Shown here in pieces: positions 1-8,566 of a stretch of 64,000 nt of DNA. Position 1 is the stretch's first letter; each line of letters starts with the position of its first letter. Both the position numbers and the translations under genes were made by a program. Under the pieces are notes generated by a model, which was not told the DNA's origin, did not search any database, and saw only the letters and a program-made list of their open reading frames with translations. The stretch comes from Schaalia odontolytica (GTDB lineage Bacteria > Actinomycetota > Actinomycetes > Actinomycetales > Actinomycetaceae). The stretch spans positions 62,001 through 126,000 of the forward strand of contig NZ_CP133472.1 in the NCBI RefSeq assembly GCF_031191545.1. Direction: 5' to 3'.

Positions 1-343
1 CAGCTGCCTCGGCGTCCTTGATGGCCTGCTCGGCCTGGGCAGCCTTGTCCTTCTCGGAGACGATGACGCGGGAAACCGCATCGGCCTTGCCGTTGAACTT
101 GGCGATGTCACCGGTCAGGACCAGCAGATTGCGGACCTGATCGGAGGGCTGAGCGCCAACGCCGAGCCAGTACTGGGCGCGCTCAGAGTCGATGCGAACG
201 ATCGACGGGTTGGGCTGAGGATCGTAGTAGCCGACCTCTTCGATGACGCGTCCGTCACGCTTCTTGCGCGAATCGACGACGACAACACGGTACTGGGCGG
301 CGTGGATCTTACCCACGCGCTTCAGGCGAATTCGAACTGCCAC
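1..343 (-). CDS. rpsP: 30S ribosomal protein S16, 3' end missing
   Basis: This is ribosomal protein S16, a primary 16S rRNA-binding protein of the small subunit. The translation opens [20 protein letters not shown] and continues through [25 protein letters not shown], the family signature. The start is GTG at 343. It is preceded on the minus strand by GGAGAGAC at suitable spacing, and the in-phase upstream sequence offers no better start. About 114 codons lie inside the window and the frame runs off the left edge with no stop. The visible tail is already in the charged, Ala-rich C-terminal extension seen in actinobacterial S16. In M. tuberculosis, rpsP, an amidohydrolase gene and ffh also lie close together (Rv2909c, Rv2915c, Rv2916c), so the neighbourhood fits. 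Confidence 0.95.
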   Translation of the reverse strand, partial: MAVRIRLKRVGKIHAAQYRVVVVDSRKKRDGRVIEEVGYYDPQPNPSIVRIDSERAQYWLGVGAQPSDQVRNLLVLTGDIAKFNGKADAVSRVIVSEKDKAAQAEQAIKDAEAA

Positions 344-473
344 TTGAGTGGTCTCTCCATTTCAGATTGGTGTGGACCTTTGCGTCCCGAGGTGGGAAAC
401 ACAGGGGTCGCATCGGACCGGGACACGACGGCACGCAGTGAGAGGGTCTACGAACCGCCGGGTACAGCAAGCG

Positions 474-503
474 ATTATGCCATATTTCGCGCGCATATCC
501 CAA
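474..503 (-). promoter_or_regulatory. Candidate sigma-A promoter for rpsP
   Basis: On the minus strand there is a TTGGGA hexamer (498-503), an 18-bp spacer and CATAAT (474-479). This is a good match to the vegetative -35/-10 pattern and is the best in the 215-bp gap between the amidohydrolase stop and rpsP. It implies a leader of about 120 nt for rpsP. I saw no other gene in 344-558. Confidence 0.5.
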
Positions 504-558
504 GTCAGGGAGCTGCGGCGCGTGGCGCGAATCGGTTAAATCCATCACTGCCGCGCGT

Positions 559-1665
559 TCAGACGGACGCTCGCTCCCACACGCTACCTCCGTCGAGGAT
601 GACCCGCGCTGGCCTGGACAACTCCAGCGGATTACTCCTCGGATCCTCATCCAGGATCAGGAAGTCGGCAGGGCCGCCTTCGACGAGGCCGGGGTAGCCC
701 AAGTAGTGCTGGCTCACCCAGGTGGCCGCATCGATCGTGGCCTGGGCGGGCGCACCCCAGCGCAGCCAGAGCTCGAGTTCACCCGCGATTGTCCCATGAT
801 CCTGGTAGCCGCCCGAGTCAGTTCCCATGAGAAGAACGACGCCGGAGTCGACGAGCATCTGGAAGTGGTCCCACCTCGTGTCGTACATGCGCTGCATCGT
901 CGCCGCGTACACGGGGTACTTCTCCCCGGCCTGGGCTGCGAAGTCCCTGAAAAGCTCAACCTGGCGCAGCGTCGGCGTCACCGCGATGCCGCGAGCCGCG
1001 ATCTCGCTGGCCTGATCTGCATCGATGCCGCTGCCGTGTTCGATGTCGTCGACGCCAGCCTCAATGAGCGAGTCGATGACGCGATGAGAGAAGGCATGTA
1101 CGGCGATCCTGGCCCCGGCGTCGTGAACGGCGGCAACAGCATCCGTTAGCACAGCGGTATCCCACAGGGGCATGAGGTCGGAGTCAGCGCCGGCGCTGCG
1201 ATCGATCCAGTCGCCGACGATCTTCACCCATCCGTCGGCAGAACGCGCCATCGTCGCGAGGACATCAGGAAGCTCGCGCTGGTCCTGTACGTCCAGCGGA
1301 AGGTCACGCATATAGCGCTTGGGACGCGCGACGTGGCGACCACATCGAATCAGGTGCAGGCCGGTGGCACGAGCGGCGGCCGAGTTGTCGACCGGAACAC
1401 CGCAGTCCCGCACCACGGTCACACCGCTCGCGAGCGTGACTCGGGCCTGCTCCACCATGTCGCGTTCAGACACGGAACCGACATCCGAGTATCCGATGTG
1501 GCAGTGTGTATCGACCATGCCTGGCACGATGAAGCCCACCGACGTCGCGGTCTCATCATCACTGATGCGACGAATCACTCCGCCGTCGACCCTCCACGTG
1601 CCGCGCACCCACCGGGGACGCTCTAACGTGTGATCCGCCCACAGGGCGAGACCGGAGAATTCCAT
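559..1665 (-). CDS. Imidazolonepropionase-like amidohydrolase
   Basis: This is a metal-dependent amidohydrolase-superfamily enzyme of 368 residues. The first metal-binding motif is DTHCH near residue 52. Later come VKIVGD (candidate bridging lysine), the histidines in RIAVHAFSH and DIEHGSG, and the metal/catalytic aspartate in GTDSGG near residue 280. The C-terminal strand VEGGPADFLILDEDP is typical of the imidazolonepropionase/prolidase-like branch. The substrate cannot be read from sequence. The ATG lies only 3 nt after the ffh stop, so translation is probably coupled to ffh. An amidohydrolase gene next to ffh also occurs in mycobacteria (Rv2915c), so the pairing is old, but a functional link to protein targeting is not established. 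Confidence 0.85.
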   Translation of the reverse strand: MEFSGLALWADHTLERPRWVRGTWRVDGGVIRRISDDETATSVGFIVPGMVDTHCHIGYSDVGSVSERDMVEQARVTLASGVTVVRDCGVPVDNSAAARATGLHLIRCGRHVARPKRYMRDLPLDVQDQRELPDVLATMARSADGWVKIVGDWIDRSAGADSDLMPLWDTAVLTDAVAAVHDAGARIAVHAFSHRVIDSLIEAGVDDIEHGSGIDADQASEIAARGIAVTPTLRQVELFRDFAAQAGEKYPVYAATMQRMYDTRWDHFQMLVDSGVVLLMGTDSGGYQDHGTIAGELELWLRWGAPAQATIDAATWVSQHYLGYPGLVEGGPADFLILDEDPRSNPLELSRPARVILDGGSVWERASV

Positions 1666-1668
1666 GCC

Positions 1669-3252
1669 TCAGAGCTGGCCGAGCATGCGCTTGACGTCGT
1701 CCGGCAGATCGTCGATCGTCGGGCGCGGGGCGGGCGCTTCCTGGGCGACACCAAAGGACGAGCCCTGCGCGGAGCCACGCTCCGATGGGGGCAGCATGGC
1801 CTCGAGCTCCTGCTGACGACGCTTCGCGGGGTTACCTGAGCGCGCGCTCTTCTTCATGCGAGCACGCTGCGCCTGCGCCTTACGGGCGTTGGCCTTCTGC
1901 TTGGCCTTTCCACCGCGACCAGGCAGGGCACCCATGCCGGGCATGCCCCCACCCATCTGCCCCATCTGGGCCATCATTTCGCGCGCGGCCTCAAAACGCT
2001 GAACGAGCTGGTTGACTTCGGTGACCGTCGTGCCGGAACCGCGAGCGATGCGGGCGCGACGGGATCCGTTGAGGATCGACACATCCTCGCGCTCGGCGGG
2101 GGTCATCGAACGAACGATGGCCTCGACGCGGTCCACCTCGCGTTCGTCGAAGTTTTCGATCTGGTCACGCATCTGAGCCGCACCCGGGATCATGCCGAGC
2201 ATCTTCTTCATCGAGCCGAGCTTCTTGATCTGCTGCAGCTGGTTCAGGAAGTCGGAGAGGGTGAGCTGGCCTGCCATCGCCTTGGCCGCGACCTTCTCCG
2301 CCTCCTCAGCGTCCATCTTCTTTTCAGCCTGCTCGATGAGGGTGAGGATGTCACCCATGTCGAGGATGCGGCCAGCCATGCGGTCGGCGTGGAAGCGCTC
2401 GAAGTCGTCGAGGCCCTCGCCCGTCGAAGCGAAAAGAATCGGAGCGCCGGTCACGCCGCGCACGGACAGCGCTGCACCGCCGCGCGCGTCACCGTCGAGC
2501 TTGGACAGGACAACGCCCGTGAAGCCGACGCCATCACGGAAGGCCGTGGACGTGGAGACCGCGTCCTGACCGACCATCGCGTCGAGAACGAACATGATCT
2601 CGTGGGGGCTCACGGCATCGCGGATAGCGATCGCCTGGTCCATCATCTCCTGGTCGACGCCGAGGCGACCAGCGGTATCGACGATGACCACGTTAATGCC
2701 ACTCTGGCGGGCGAACTCGACGCCGGAGCGCGCAACCTCGACGGGGTTACCCACACCGTTACCGGGTTCGGGAGCCCACACCTTGACACCGGCGCGTTCG
2801 CCGACGACCTGCAGCTGCTGGACTGCATTGGGGCGCTGGAGGTCGGAGGCAACGAGCAGGACGGTCTTGCCTTCCTCACGCAGCCACTTGCCCAGCTTTC
2901 CCGCCAGGGTGGTCTTACCTGCACCCTGGAGACCAGCGAGCATGAAGACGGTTGGGCCGGACTCGGCAAAGGTCAGCTCACGCGTCGCACCACCGAGGAT
3001 CTCAACGAGTTCCTCGTGAACGATGGAAACGACCTGCTGGCCAGGGTTGAGGGCCTTCGATCGAGCCGCGCCGTAAGCCTTTTCGCGAACCTGCGAAGTA
3101 AACTGACGAACGACCGGGAGCGCGACGTCCGCGTCGATGAGGGCGCGGCGAATGTCAGAAATCGCGTGATCGACGTCCGACTCGGTCAGGACGCCGCGGC
3201 TGCGCAGGCTGCGGAAGGACTGGGTCAGGCGATCTGACAGGTTTCCAAACAC
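1669..3252 (-). CDS. ffh: Signal recognition particle protein Ffh (SRP54)
   Basis: This GTPase subunit of the signal recognition particle binds 4.5S RNA and signal sequences of nascent membrane proteins. The N domain covers about residues 1-90. The G domain has a P-loop GLQGAGKTT at 107-115, DTAGR near 190 and TKLDG as SKLDGDARGG near 250. A methionine-rich M domain follows (MIPGAAQM, then MMAQMGQMGGGMPGMG). The protein has 527 residues, slightly longer than E. coli Ffh, with a basic, disordered C-terminus. The start is GTG at 3252 with GGGAG upstream. ftsY, its receptor, lies just upstream on the same strand but is separated by a hairpin terminator at 3299-3333, so the two are probably separate units. 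Confidence 0.97.
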   Translation of the reverse strand: MFGNLSDRLTQSFRSLRSRGVLTESDVDHAISDIRRALIDADVALPVVRQFTSQVREKAYGAARSKALNPGQQVVSIVHEELVEILGGATRELTFAESGPTVFMLAGLQGAGKTTLAGKLGKWLREEGKTVLLVASDLQRPNAVQQLQVVGERAGVKVWAPEPGNGVGNPVEVARSGVEFARQSGINVVIVDTAGRLGVDQEMMDQAIAIRDAVSPHEIMFVLDAMVGQDAVSTSTAFRDGVGFTGVVLSKLDGDARGGAALSVRGVTGAPILFASTGEGLDDFERFHADRMAGRILDMGDILTLIEQAEKKMDAEEAEKVAAKAMAGQLTLSDFLNQLQQIKKLGSMKKMLGMIPGAAQMRDQIENFDEREVDRVEAIVRSMTPAEREDVSILNGSRRARIARGSGTTVTEVNQLVQRFEAAREMMAQMGQMGGGMPGMGALPGRGGKAKQKANARKAQAQRARMKKSARSGNPAKRRQQELEAMLPPSERGSAQGSSFGVAQEAPAPRPTIDDLPDDVKRMLGQL

Positions 3253-3298
3253 GTGTTTACTCCCAAGATGGCGGCTGTACTAGGCACAGGTTAGCGCA

Positions 3299-3333
3299 CC
3301 TGGGCCCCGAGAGTCGCCTCACCGGGGCCCAGG
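3299..3333 (-). terminator. Hairpin terminator after ftsY
   Basis: An 11-bp perfect inverted repeat (CCTGGGCCCCG / CGGGGCCCAGG) with a 13-nt loop lies 20 nt downstream of the ftsY stop on the minus strand. No U-tract follows, which is common in high-GC actinobacteria. Confidence 0.65.
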
Positions 3334-3352
3334 CCATGTCGTGACGGAGGGT

Positions 3353-4594
3353 TCAGCCCTGCGCGGAACCGACGATCGCGTCGACGAATCCCCGCGGGTC
3401 GAAGGGTGCCAGATCGTCGGCACCCTCACCGAGGCCGACAAACTTCACCGGGACGCCCAGCGCGCGCTGGACGGACACGACGATACCGCCCTTGGCGGAG
3501 CCATCGAGCTTCGTCAGGACGATGCCGGTCACTCCGGTCGCTTCAGCGAAGACCTCGGCTTGCTTCATGCCGTTCTGGCCGGTCGTGGCGTCAAGAACGA
3601 GCAGGACCTCCGAAACGGGGGCCTGTTTGGTCATGACGCGCTTGATCTTGCCGAGCTCGTCCATCAGCGTGGACTTGTTCTGCAGGCGGCCAGCGGTGTC
3701 GACAAGGACCACGTCGACGTCGCGGGAGACGCCCTCACGTACGGCCTCGAAGGCGACGGATGCCGGATCGGCACCCTCGCGCTCACTGCGCACGACATCC
3801 ACACCCACACGCTCACCCCACGTGGCCAGCTGGTCGGCAGCAGCGGCACGGAAGGTATCGGCGGCGCCCAGGATCACGGATTTCTCTTCGGCGACGAGGA
3901 TACGGGCCAGCTTCCCAACGGTCGTCGTCTTGCCTGTGCCGTTCACGCCCACCATCAGGACGACGGCAGGCTTGGTGGAACCATCGACCTGCGGGCGCTC
4001 AAGGTTCATGGAGCGGTCCATGTCGGGGTCAACGAGGGCGAGAAGTTCCTCGCGAAGAATCTCTCGGATGCGTGCTTCATCGGTGACGGACTCGACGGCG
4101 ACACGGCGCTTCAGCGCCTCCATCAGCGTGTCAGTGGCCTCAAGTCCAAGGTCGGCGATGAGGAGAGATTCCTCGATCTCCTCCCAATCCGCGGCACCGA
4201 GCTGGCCTCGGCTCAGCACACCCAAAATGGCGCGGCCCAGAGAACCGGACGATGCCAGGCGTTCACGCAGGCGCTCCATGCGGCCGCGAAGCGGCTCAGG
4301 GCGCTCGATCGAGGAGGCGGAGGCTTCGGGAGCCGGAGCCGCTTCCTCGACGGTGGGCTCAGCGGCATCGGCCGGACCTGCTCGAGGTTGGTCGGCTTCG
4401 TCGCGCGGAGCGTCGGCTGGCGCGTCGGAACGAGGTTCTGCCGGAGCCTGAACCTGAGGCTGAAGGCTCACATCGTCGGGGGAACGTCGCCGCGAGCTGA
4501 CGGCGACACGGATGAGCACACCGATAAGCACAGCGACCGCCAGGGCGATCACGATCGCCCACGGCGACTGGAGGTAGGAAATAAAAGCGTCCAT
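3353..4594 (-). CDS. ftsY: Signal recognition particle receptor FtsY
   Basis: FtsY is the SRP receptor GTPase that docks ribosome-nascent chain complexes to SecYEG. An N-terminal transmembrane segment (WAIVIALAVAVLIGVLI, about residues 10-28) is followed by an acidic, Pro/Ala-rich linker of about 85 residues. The NG domain then carries GVNGTGKTT, DTAGRLQ and TKLDGSAKGG. It ends in GEGADDLAPFDPRGFVDAIVG, the family C-terminus. A true transmembrane anchor instead of an amphipathic helix is usual in actinobacteria. I chose ATG at 4594 because AGGGG precedes it at good spacing. A GTG 24 nt upstream (4618) is in frame but has no ribosome-binding site. The protein is 413 residues. Confidence 0.96.
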   Translation of the reverse strand: MDAFISYLQSPWAIVIALAVAVLIGVLIRVAVSSRRRSPDDVSLQPQVQAPAEPRSDAPADAPRDEADQPRAGPADAAEPTVEEAAPAPEASASSIERPEPLRGRMERLRERLASSGSLGRAILGVLSRGQLGAADWEEIEESLLIADLGLEATDTLMEALKRRVAVESVTDEARIREILREELLALVDPDMDRSMNLERPQVDGSTKPAVVLMVGVNGTGKTTTVGKLARILVAEEKSVILGAADTFRAAAADQLATWGERVGVDVVRSEREGADPASVAFEAVREGVSRDVDVVLVDTAGRLQNKSTLMDELGKIKRVMTKQAPVSEVLLVLDATTGQNGMKQAEVFAEATGVTGIVLTKLDGSAKGGIVVSVQRALGVPVKFVGLGEGADDLAPFDPRGFVDAIVGSAQG

Positions 4595-4667
4595 AGGGCC
4601 ATTATCCCCTATGAACACTTGTCACAGAAAACCTGAGTGCGGCATCACTGAGTGACGCCCGCGGTAA

Positions 4668-5051
4668 CTACTGCGTACTCACACCACCGCCATTGCCGCT
4701 ACGCCGTCCGCGGTCAAGACGCTCGCTCACGCGGCCTGTCACCGTCTCGAGCCGGTCAATGCCGGGCAGGCGATCGGCATCGAAGTATGCACTCTTAGGC
4801 TCGCCACCCTGCAGCAACGAGTCTAGGGACGCAGTGCGCGGAACGATGGGACCATCCGGCGATGTGGCAGCACGCTTGGGCAGCGAGTGATGCGTCTTCA
4901 CTTCGGCTGCAATTTCCTCGCTCTCACGCTTGATGACGCCCTTCCACTCGTCGGCGCTTCGGCGCGAGAGCGCCAGGACTGCGACGACGCCACCGGCGAC
5001 GACGAGAACCAGAGCGACAGTCAGAACTAGAATCAGTGCACCCTCAAACAT
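4668..5051 (-). CDS. Small single-pass membrane protein, unknown function
   Basis: This 127-residue protein begins MFEGALILVLTVALVLVVAGG, a single N-terminal membrane helix (about residues 5-30). A basic, then Ser/Pro-rich cytoplasmic region of about 95 residues follows and ends GGGVSTQ. Longer in-frame starts exist up to 5129, but only the ATG at 5051 has a ribosome-binding site (AGGA, 7 nt away). It lies between ftsY and the sigma-factor gene on the same strand, 73 nt upstream of ftsY. I do not recognise a domain. The layout (a short N-out anchor followed by a disordered tail) resembles many small actinobacterial envelope proteins, which is not diagnostic. Confidence 0.7.
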   Translation of the reverse strand: MFEGALILVLTVALVLVVAGGVVAVLALSRRSADEWKGVIKRESEEIAAEVKTHHSLPKRAATSPDGPIVPRTASLDSLLQGGEPKSAYFDADRLPGIDRLETVTGRVSERLDRGRRSGNGGGVSTQ

Positions 5052-5129
5052 GAGATCATCCTGCCCCATCGAAGCCTTGATGCGCGACGATGCCACCCGA
5101 ACAGCCACACATTGTGATGATATTGTCAT

Positions 5130-5159
5130 GGGGGCCAGGAACGATTGTTCCTGGCCCCC
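5130..5159 (-). terminator. Strong hairpin after the sigma factor gene
   Basis: A perfect 13-bp stem (GGGGGCCAGGAAC / GTTCCTGGCCCCC) with a GATT loop starts 18 nt past the stop of the sigma-factor gene. It would insulate that gene from the small membrane protein downstream. Confidence 0.75.
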
Positions 5160-5177
5160 ATGGGTGTCTCGAATGAG

Positions 5178-6842
5178 TCAGTCGAGGTAGTCTCGCAGAA
5201 CCTGCGAGCGCGACGGATGGCGCAACTTCGACATCGTCTTGGACTCAATCTGGCGGATACGCTCACGCGTCACGCCGTAGACCTTACCGATCTCGTCAAG
5301 GGTCTTCGGCTGACCATCGCCCAGACCGAAGCGCATCGACACGACGCCCGCCTCACGCTCGGACAGCGTGTCGAGCACGTGGTGCAGCTGCTCTTGAAGC
5401 AGGGTGAAGGACACCGCGTCAGCGGGAACGATAGCCTCGGAATCTTCGATGAGGTCGCCAAACTCCGAGTCGCCGTCCTCGCCGAGCGGCGTGTGCAGCG
5501 AAATCGGCTCGCGACCATACTTTTGAACCTCGACGACCTTCTCAGCGGTCATGTCGAGTTCCTTGGCAAGCTCTTCGGGAGTCGGTTCACGTCCCAGGTC
5601 CTGCAGCATCTGGCGCTGGACGCGGGCCAGCTTGTTGATGACCTCGACCATGTGAACCGGGATGCGGATCGTGCGGGCCTGGTCGGCCATCGCGCGGGTA
5701 ATCGCCTGACGAATCCACCAGGTGGCGTAGGTCGAGAACTTGTAGCCCTTCGTGTAGTCGAACTTTTCAACGGCGCGAATAAGGCCCAGGTTGCCTTCCT
5801 GGATGAGGTCCAGGAACTGCATGCCGCGTCCGGTGTAACGCTTCGCCAGGGAGACGACGAGACGCAGGTTTGCCTCGAGCAGGTGGTTCTTCGCCTGCTG
5901 TCCATCCTGGGCCAGAAAGTGCAGCTCGCGACGCTCGCGACTGGTCATCTCGTCGGCCAGGTTCTTCAGCTTGTACTCGGCGTACAAGCCTGCCTCGATG
6001 CGGCGGGCCAGGTCCACTTCCTGCTCGGCGTTTAGCAGGGAGACCTTGCCGATCTGCTTGAGGTAGTCCTTCACCGGGTCGGCGGTTGCGCCGGCGACCG
6101 TCACCTGCTGGACAGGCTCGTCAGTCTCGTCCGAATCGGAGACGACGAATCCACCCTTGACATGGATGCCCGCGTTCGTTCGCTCGCGCAGAGCCGCACC
6201 CTCAGAGACCTTCGCGTCTTCCTCTTCGGTCTCTTCTTCGGTGCCGGCCACGTCCTCGTCGTTGGCGTCGGCCTCGAGATCAGGATCCTCGAGATCCTCA
6301 CCCGTGGGCTCCAAGTCGACGTCCTCGGCATCCTCGATGTCGGGGACGACCTCTTCTTCCTTCTTCTTGCGTCCGCGAGGCTTCTTAGCCGCAGGCACAT
6401 CTCCCTCGGCCGCGTCGGCCTTCGTCGTCGTCTTCTTCGCGGGAGCCTTCTTCGCGGGCTTCTTCGCCGGGGCCTTCTCCTCGACACCCTCGGCGTCGGC
6501 AGCCTTCTTCGTCGTCCTCTTGGCGGCGGCCTTCTTAGCCGGAGCCTTCTCCTCGACACCCTCGGCGTCGGCAGCCTTCTTGGTCGTCCTCTTGGCGGCG
6601 GCCTTCTTAGCCGGAGCCTTCTCCTCGACACCCTCGGCGTCGGCGGCCCTCTTGGTCGTCTTCTTCGCGGGAGCCTTCTTCGCGGGAGCCTTCTTCGCGG
6701 CAGACTTCTTGTCCCCGGCGGGGGCGCTAGCCGCGTCCGCCGTGGCTTTCTTGGCGCGCGCCGTCTTCTTGGCGGGGGTCGTCACCTCCGTGCTTTCCTC
6801 AGTCGTCGCGGAGTCCTTTGCCGAAGCGCGAGATGCACTCAC
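5178..6842 (-). CDS. sigA: Principal RNA polymerase sigma factor (SigA/RpoD/HrdB type)
   Basis: This primary sigma-70 factor of about 554 residues recognises vegetative -35/-10 promoters. Region 1.2 starts at [18 protein letters not shown]. Region 2 contains [28 protein letters not shown] and the -10-reading helix [13 protein letters not shown]. Region 4 has [18 protein letters not shown] and ends [15 protein letters not shown], the primary-sigma terminus. The first 230 residues are unusual: Lys/Ala/Pro-rich AAKKAPAKK stretches with a 24-residue unit repeated three times, then an acidic segment. I place the start at GTG 6842, which has AAAGGG 6 nt upstream. In-frame ATGs at 6857 and 6896 lack such a site. 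Long Lys/Ala-rich N-termini are known in actinobacterial HrdB/SigA proteins. Confidence 0.97.
   Translation of the reverse strand: MSASRASAKDSATTEESTEVTTPAKKTARAKKATADAASAPAGDKKSAAKKAPAKKAPAKKTTKRAADAEGVEEKAPAKKAAAKRTTKKAADAEGVEEKAPAKKAAAKRTTKKAADAEGVEEKAPAKKPAKKAPAKKTTTKADAAEGDVPAAKKPRGRKKKEEEVVPDIEDAEDVDLEPTGEDLEDPDLEADANDEDVAGTEEETEEEDAKVSEGAALRERTNAGIHVKGGFVVSDSDETDEPVQQVTVAGATADPVKDYLKQIGKVSLLNAEQEVDLARRIEAGLYAEYKLKNLADEMTSRERRELHFLAQDGQQAKNHLLEANLRLVVSLAKRYTGRGMQFLDLIQEGNLGLIRAVEKFDYTKGYKFSTYATWWIRQAITRAMADQARTIRIPVHMVEVINKLARVQRQMLQDLGREPTPEELAKELDMTAEKVVEVQKYGREPISLHTPLGEDGDSEFGDLIEDSEAIVPADAVSFTLLQEQLHHVLDTLSEREAGVVSMRFGLGDGQPKTLDEIGKVYGVTRERIRQIESKTMSKLRHPSRSQVLRDYLD
6472..6660 (-). 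repeat. 72-bp in-frame tandem repeat inside sigA
   Basis: Three consecutive copies of a 72-bp unit (copies begin at 6472, 6544 and 6616) encode [15 protein letters not shown] followed by AAKRTTKKA. The first two copies are nearly identical and the third diverges in its second half. Because 72 is divisible by three, gain or loss of a unit would change the protein by 24 residues without a frameshift. Confidence 0.9.
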
Positions 6843-6990
6843 ACGGGTCCCTTTCATTGATGGGCATGCACAACAGAGCCGATTGCAAATCGGCATACCA
6901 CCGCCAGTCTAGTGCCTTGCCACGTAGTTTTCCTGGCGGTAGGTGTGAGGATGCCCCACCTTAAGGCCGCACATCAGCGCACTCCTCGGT

Positions 6991-6996
6991 TAGAGT
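6991..6996 (+). promoter_or_regulatory. -10 element, leaderless start of the prenyl synthase gene
   Basis: TAGAGT lies 6 nt before the ATG at 7003, with no Shine-Dalgarno sequence. Transcription would start at or next to the A of the start codon. Confidence 0.5.
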
Positions 6997-7002
6997 GGCC
7001 AC

Positions 7003-8106
7003 ATGACTCTGAGCGACAGTTTCGCAACGCTGCGTGCCCACATCGATGAGGCAACGACTGCTAGCCTCACCCATCTCCTCTCTCGCGTCGGCGCTTCCGG
7101 CAGATCCGAGGAGTTTTCCCGCGCCGTTGTGACGTCGGTGTCAGGAGGCAAGCGGTTCCGCGCACTCATGGCGCACGTCGGCTACGCGATTAGCTCCGAC
7201 ACAGCACTCGAAACGGTCTCGCTGCCCCATCTCAGCGCGGCTCTCGAGCTCTACCAGGCCAGCGCCCTCGTCCACGACGACATCATTGACAAGGCGGATG
7301 AGCGCCGCGGCATGCCGACGCCGCACCGGACGCTGGCAGACCATCACGCGTCATCGTCATGGATCGGATCCTCGACGGACTTCGGTCGTCACGCCGCCAT
7401 CCTCGTCGGCGACTTCCTGTTCTCCGCAGCGACCTCGGCGGCAGACGAGCAGGCGCTCACGCTACGCGAGGATTGCGCACGCGCCTTCGCCAGGCGCTTC
7501 GCGCACATGCACGCGGAGGTGGCGCTCGGCCAGTACCTGGACATCACAGCCGAGCAGACTCCGCTGGACCCTCAGCGCACGGACGCACTGAGCACGAACG
7601 ACTCGCTGGAGGTCGCGCTTCACAAGTCCGCACACTACTCGGTCGTCCACCCGGCAATCCTCGGCGCGATCTGTGGAGCCAAGTCGTTTGATTGTGTCAC
7701 CGAGCTGGTGGACGTCCTCGAAACGATCCTCACCCCGTGGGGCTTGGCATTCCAGTTGCGCGACGATGAGCTGGGCGTGTTCGGAGACCCGGCAGTCACC
7801 GGTAAGCCCGCGGGGGACGACCTGCGGGAAGGAAAACGCACCGCTCTCCTGGCGCTCACGTGGGAGGCCTCCTCCCCCGCCGAGCGACGCGCCCTCACCG
7901 ACGTACTCGGGGTAGCCCGGGCCTCGGCGGAGCAGATCGCGACCGCTACCCAGATCGTCGAGCGCAACGGGCGCGCCGCGCACGAGGCGGAGATTGCGCG
8001 CCTCGTGGCCGACGGGCACGCCGCACTCGAGACCTCCAGCCTCAACGAGGACTCCCGTACCCTGCTTCGCGAGCTCTGTTCGATCCTCACCACCCGGCGC
8101 TCCTGA
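7003..8106 (+). CDS. Polyprenyl (geranylgeranyl-type) diphosphate synthase
   Basis: This all-trans isoprenyl diphosphate synthase of 367 residues elongates allylic diphosphates with isopentenyl diphosphate. The first aspartate-rich motif is VHDDIIDKADERRG near residue 91. The second is LRDDELGVFGD near 250, with the conserved GKRFRA near 49. The product length cannot be set from sequence. The equivalent position in M. tuberculosis (Rv2173, idsA2, beside Rv2175c and pknL) is annotated as a geranylgeranyl-type synthase. Products would feed menaquinone, carotenoids or polyprenyl carriers. The ATG at 7003 has a -10 hexamer immediately upstream and no ribosome-binding site. It is divergent from sigA and convergent with the Rv2175c-like gene. 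Confidence 0.93.
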   Translation: MTLSDSFATLRAHIDEATTASLTHLLSRVGASGRSEEFSRAVVTSVSGGKRFRALMAHVGYAISSDTALETVSLPHLSAALELYQASALVHDDIIDKADERRGMPTPHRTLADHHASSSWIGSSTDFGRHAAILVGDFLFSAATSAADEQALTLREDCARAFARRFAHMHAEVALGQYLDITAEQTPLDPQRTDALSTNDSLEVALHKSAHYSVVHPAILGAICGAKSFDCVTELVDVLETILTPWGLAFQLRDDELGVFGDPAVTGKPAGDDLREGKRTALLALTWEASSPAERRALTDVLGVARASAEQIATATQIVERNGRAAHEAEIARLVADGHAALETSSLNEDSRTLLRELCSILTTRRS

Positions 8107-8109
8107 ATA

Positions 8110-8126
8110 TCCGCCGAGGGGGCGGA
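8110..8126. terminator. Short convergent hairpin
   Basis: TCCGCC-GAGGG-GGCGGA forms a 6-bp stem in the 23-bp gap between two converging genes (stops at 8106 and 8130). It could serve both directions, though the stem is short. Confidence 0.4.
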
Positions 8127-8129
8127 AAC

Positions 8130-8483
8130 TCAGAAGGCCAGCGTCGAGGCGATCCGATTGACGCGATGGTGGCGGCCCGAGATGAGCGCGTCAATGGGGC
8201 GCTCACCCAGTTCGTCCTGCATGGTGTACAGCCACGCAAGCGACTCCTGCGCGGTGAAGCCGTCGTCAGCCAGGAGCGTCAATGTGCCCTGGAGGAACGG
8301 AAGGGGTTCCCACCCGTTCGTGCCCTTGACGAGCACCTCCTGAGGGACGCCGCGCACACCGCTCGCTCCGCGTGCCTCAATGAGGACACGGTCACGGATC
8401 AACTGCTTGAGGCGACGCTCCTCGATGCCGAGCAGTCGGCAGACCTCGTCGATGGGCAACACGGTGATATCAGCACTGGTCAT
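8130..8483 (-). CDS. Rv2175c-family winged-helix DNA-binding protein
   Basis: This 117-residue protein begins MTSADITVLPIDEVCRLLGIEERRLKQLIRD, an N-terminal helix-turn-helix. It continues through VPQEVLV, GWEPLPFLQGTLTLLADDGF and ALISGRHHRVNRIASTLAF, the pattern of the Rv2175c family. In M. tuberculosis, Rv2175c binds DNA and is phosphorylated by PknL, encoded next to it, which inhibits binding. Here the divergent neighbour is a PASTA-bearing kinase, so the same partnership is inferred. I use the ATG at 8483. A longer in-frame start at 8585 would overlap the kinase gene and has no support. TAATCT (8491-8496) sits 7 nt before this ATG, so the message is probably leaderless. Confidence 0.88.
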   Translation of the reverse strand: MTSADITVLPIDEVCRLLGIEERRLKQLIRDRVLIEARGASGVRGVPQEVLVKGTNGWEPLPFLQGTLTLLADDGFTAQESLAWLYTMQDELGERPIDALISGRHHRVNRIASTLAF

Positions 8484-8490
8484 GAGCGCA

Positions 8491-8496
8491 AGATTA
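8491..8496 (-). promoter_or_regulatory. -10 element, leaderless start of the Rv2175c-like gene
   Basis: TAATCT on the minus strand lies 7 nt before the ATG at 8483, without a ribosome-binding site. It faces a similar element for the divergent kinase gene within an 83-bp gap. Confidence 0.45.
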
Positions 8497-8553
8497 CCCC
8501 ATTCGCGCGCCGCACCGACACCCTCACTTCCCGTATTTTCGCGAAAACTCTCA

Positions 8554-8559
8554 TAGAAT
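8554..8559 (+). promoter_or_regulatory. -10 element, leaderless start of the Ser/Thr kinase gene
   Basis: TAGAAT lies 7 nt before the GTG at 8567. No Shine-Dalgarno sequence is present. Confidence 0.5.
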
Positions 8560-8566
8560 CGACCAG

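Noticed and set aside
3341-4636. A 431-codon plus-strand frame across ftsY
   Set aside because: It is antisense to FtsY, which has all GTPase motifs. The antisense product is low-complexity and has no start signal.
6472-6660. Possible CRISPR or intergenic repeat
   Set aside because: The repeats are contiguous, 72 bp long, in frame and inside the sigma factor gene. There are no unique spacers.
6843-6896. N-terminal extension of the sigma factor starting at ATG 6896 or 6857
   Set aside because: Neither ATG has a ribosome-binding site, whereas GTG 6842 has AAAGGG at normal spacing. The extra residues ([10 protein letters not shown]) do not resemble sigma factors.
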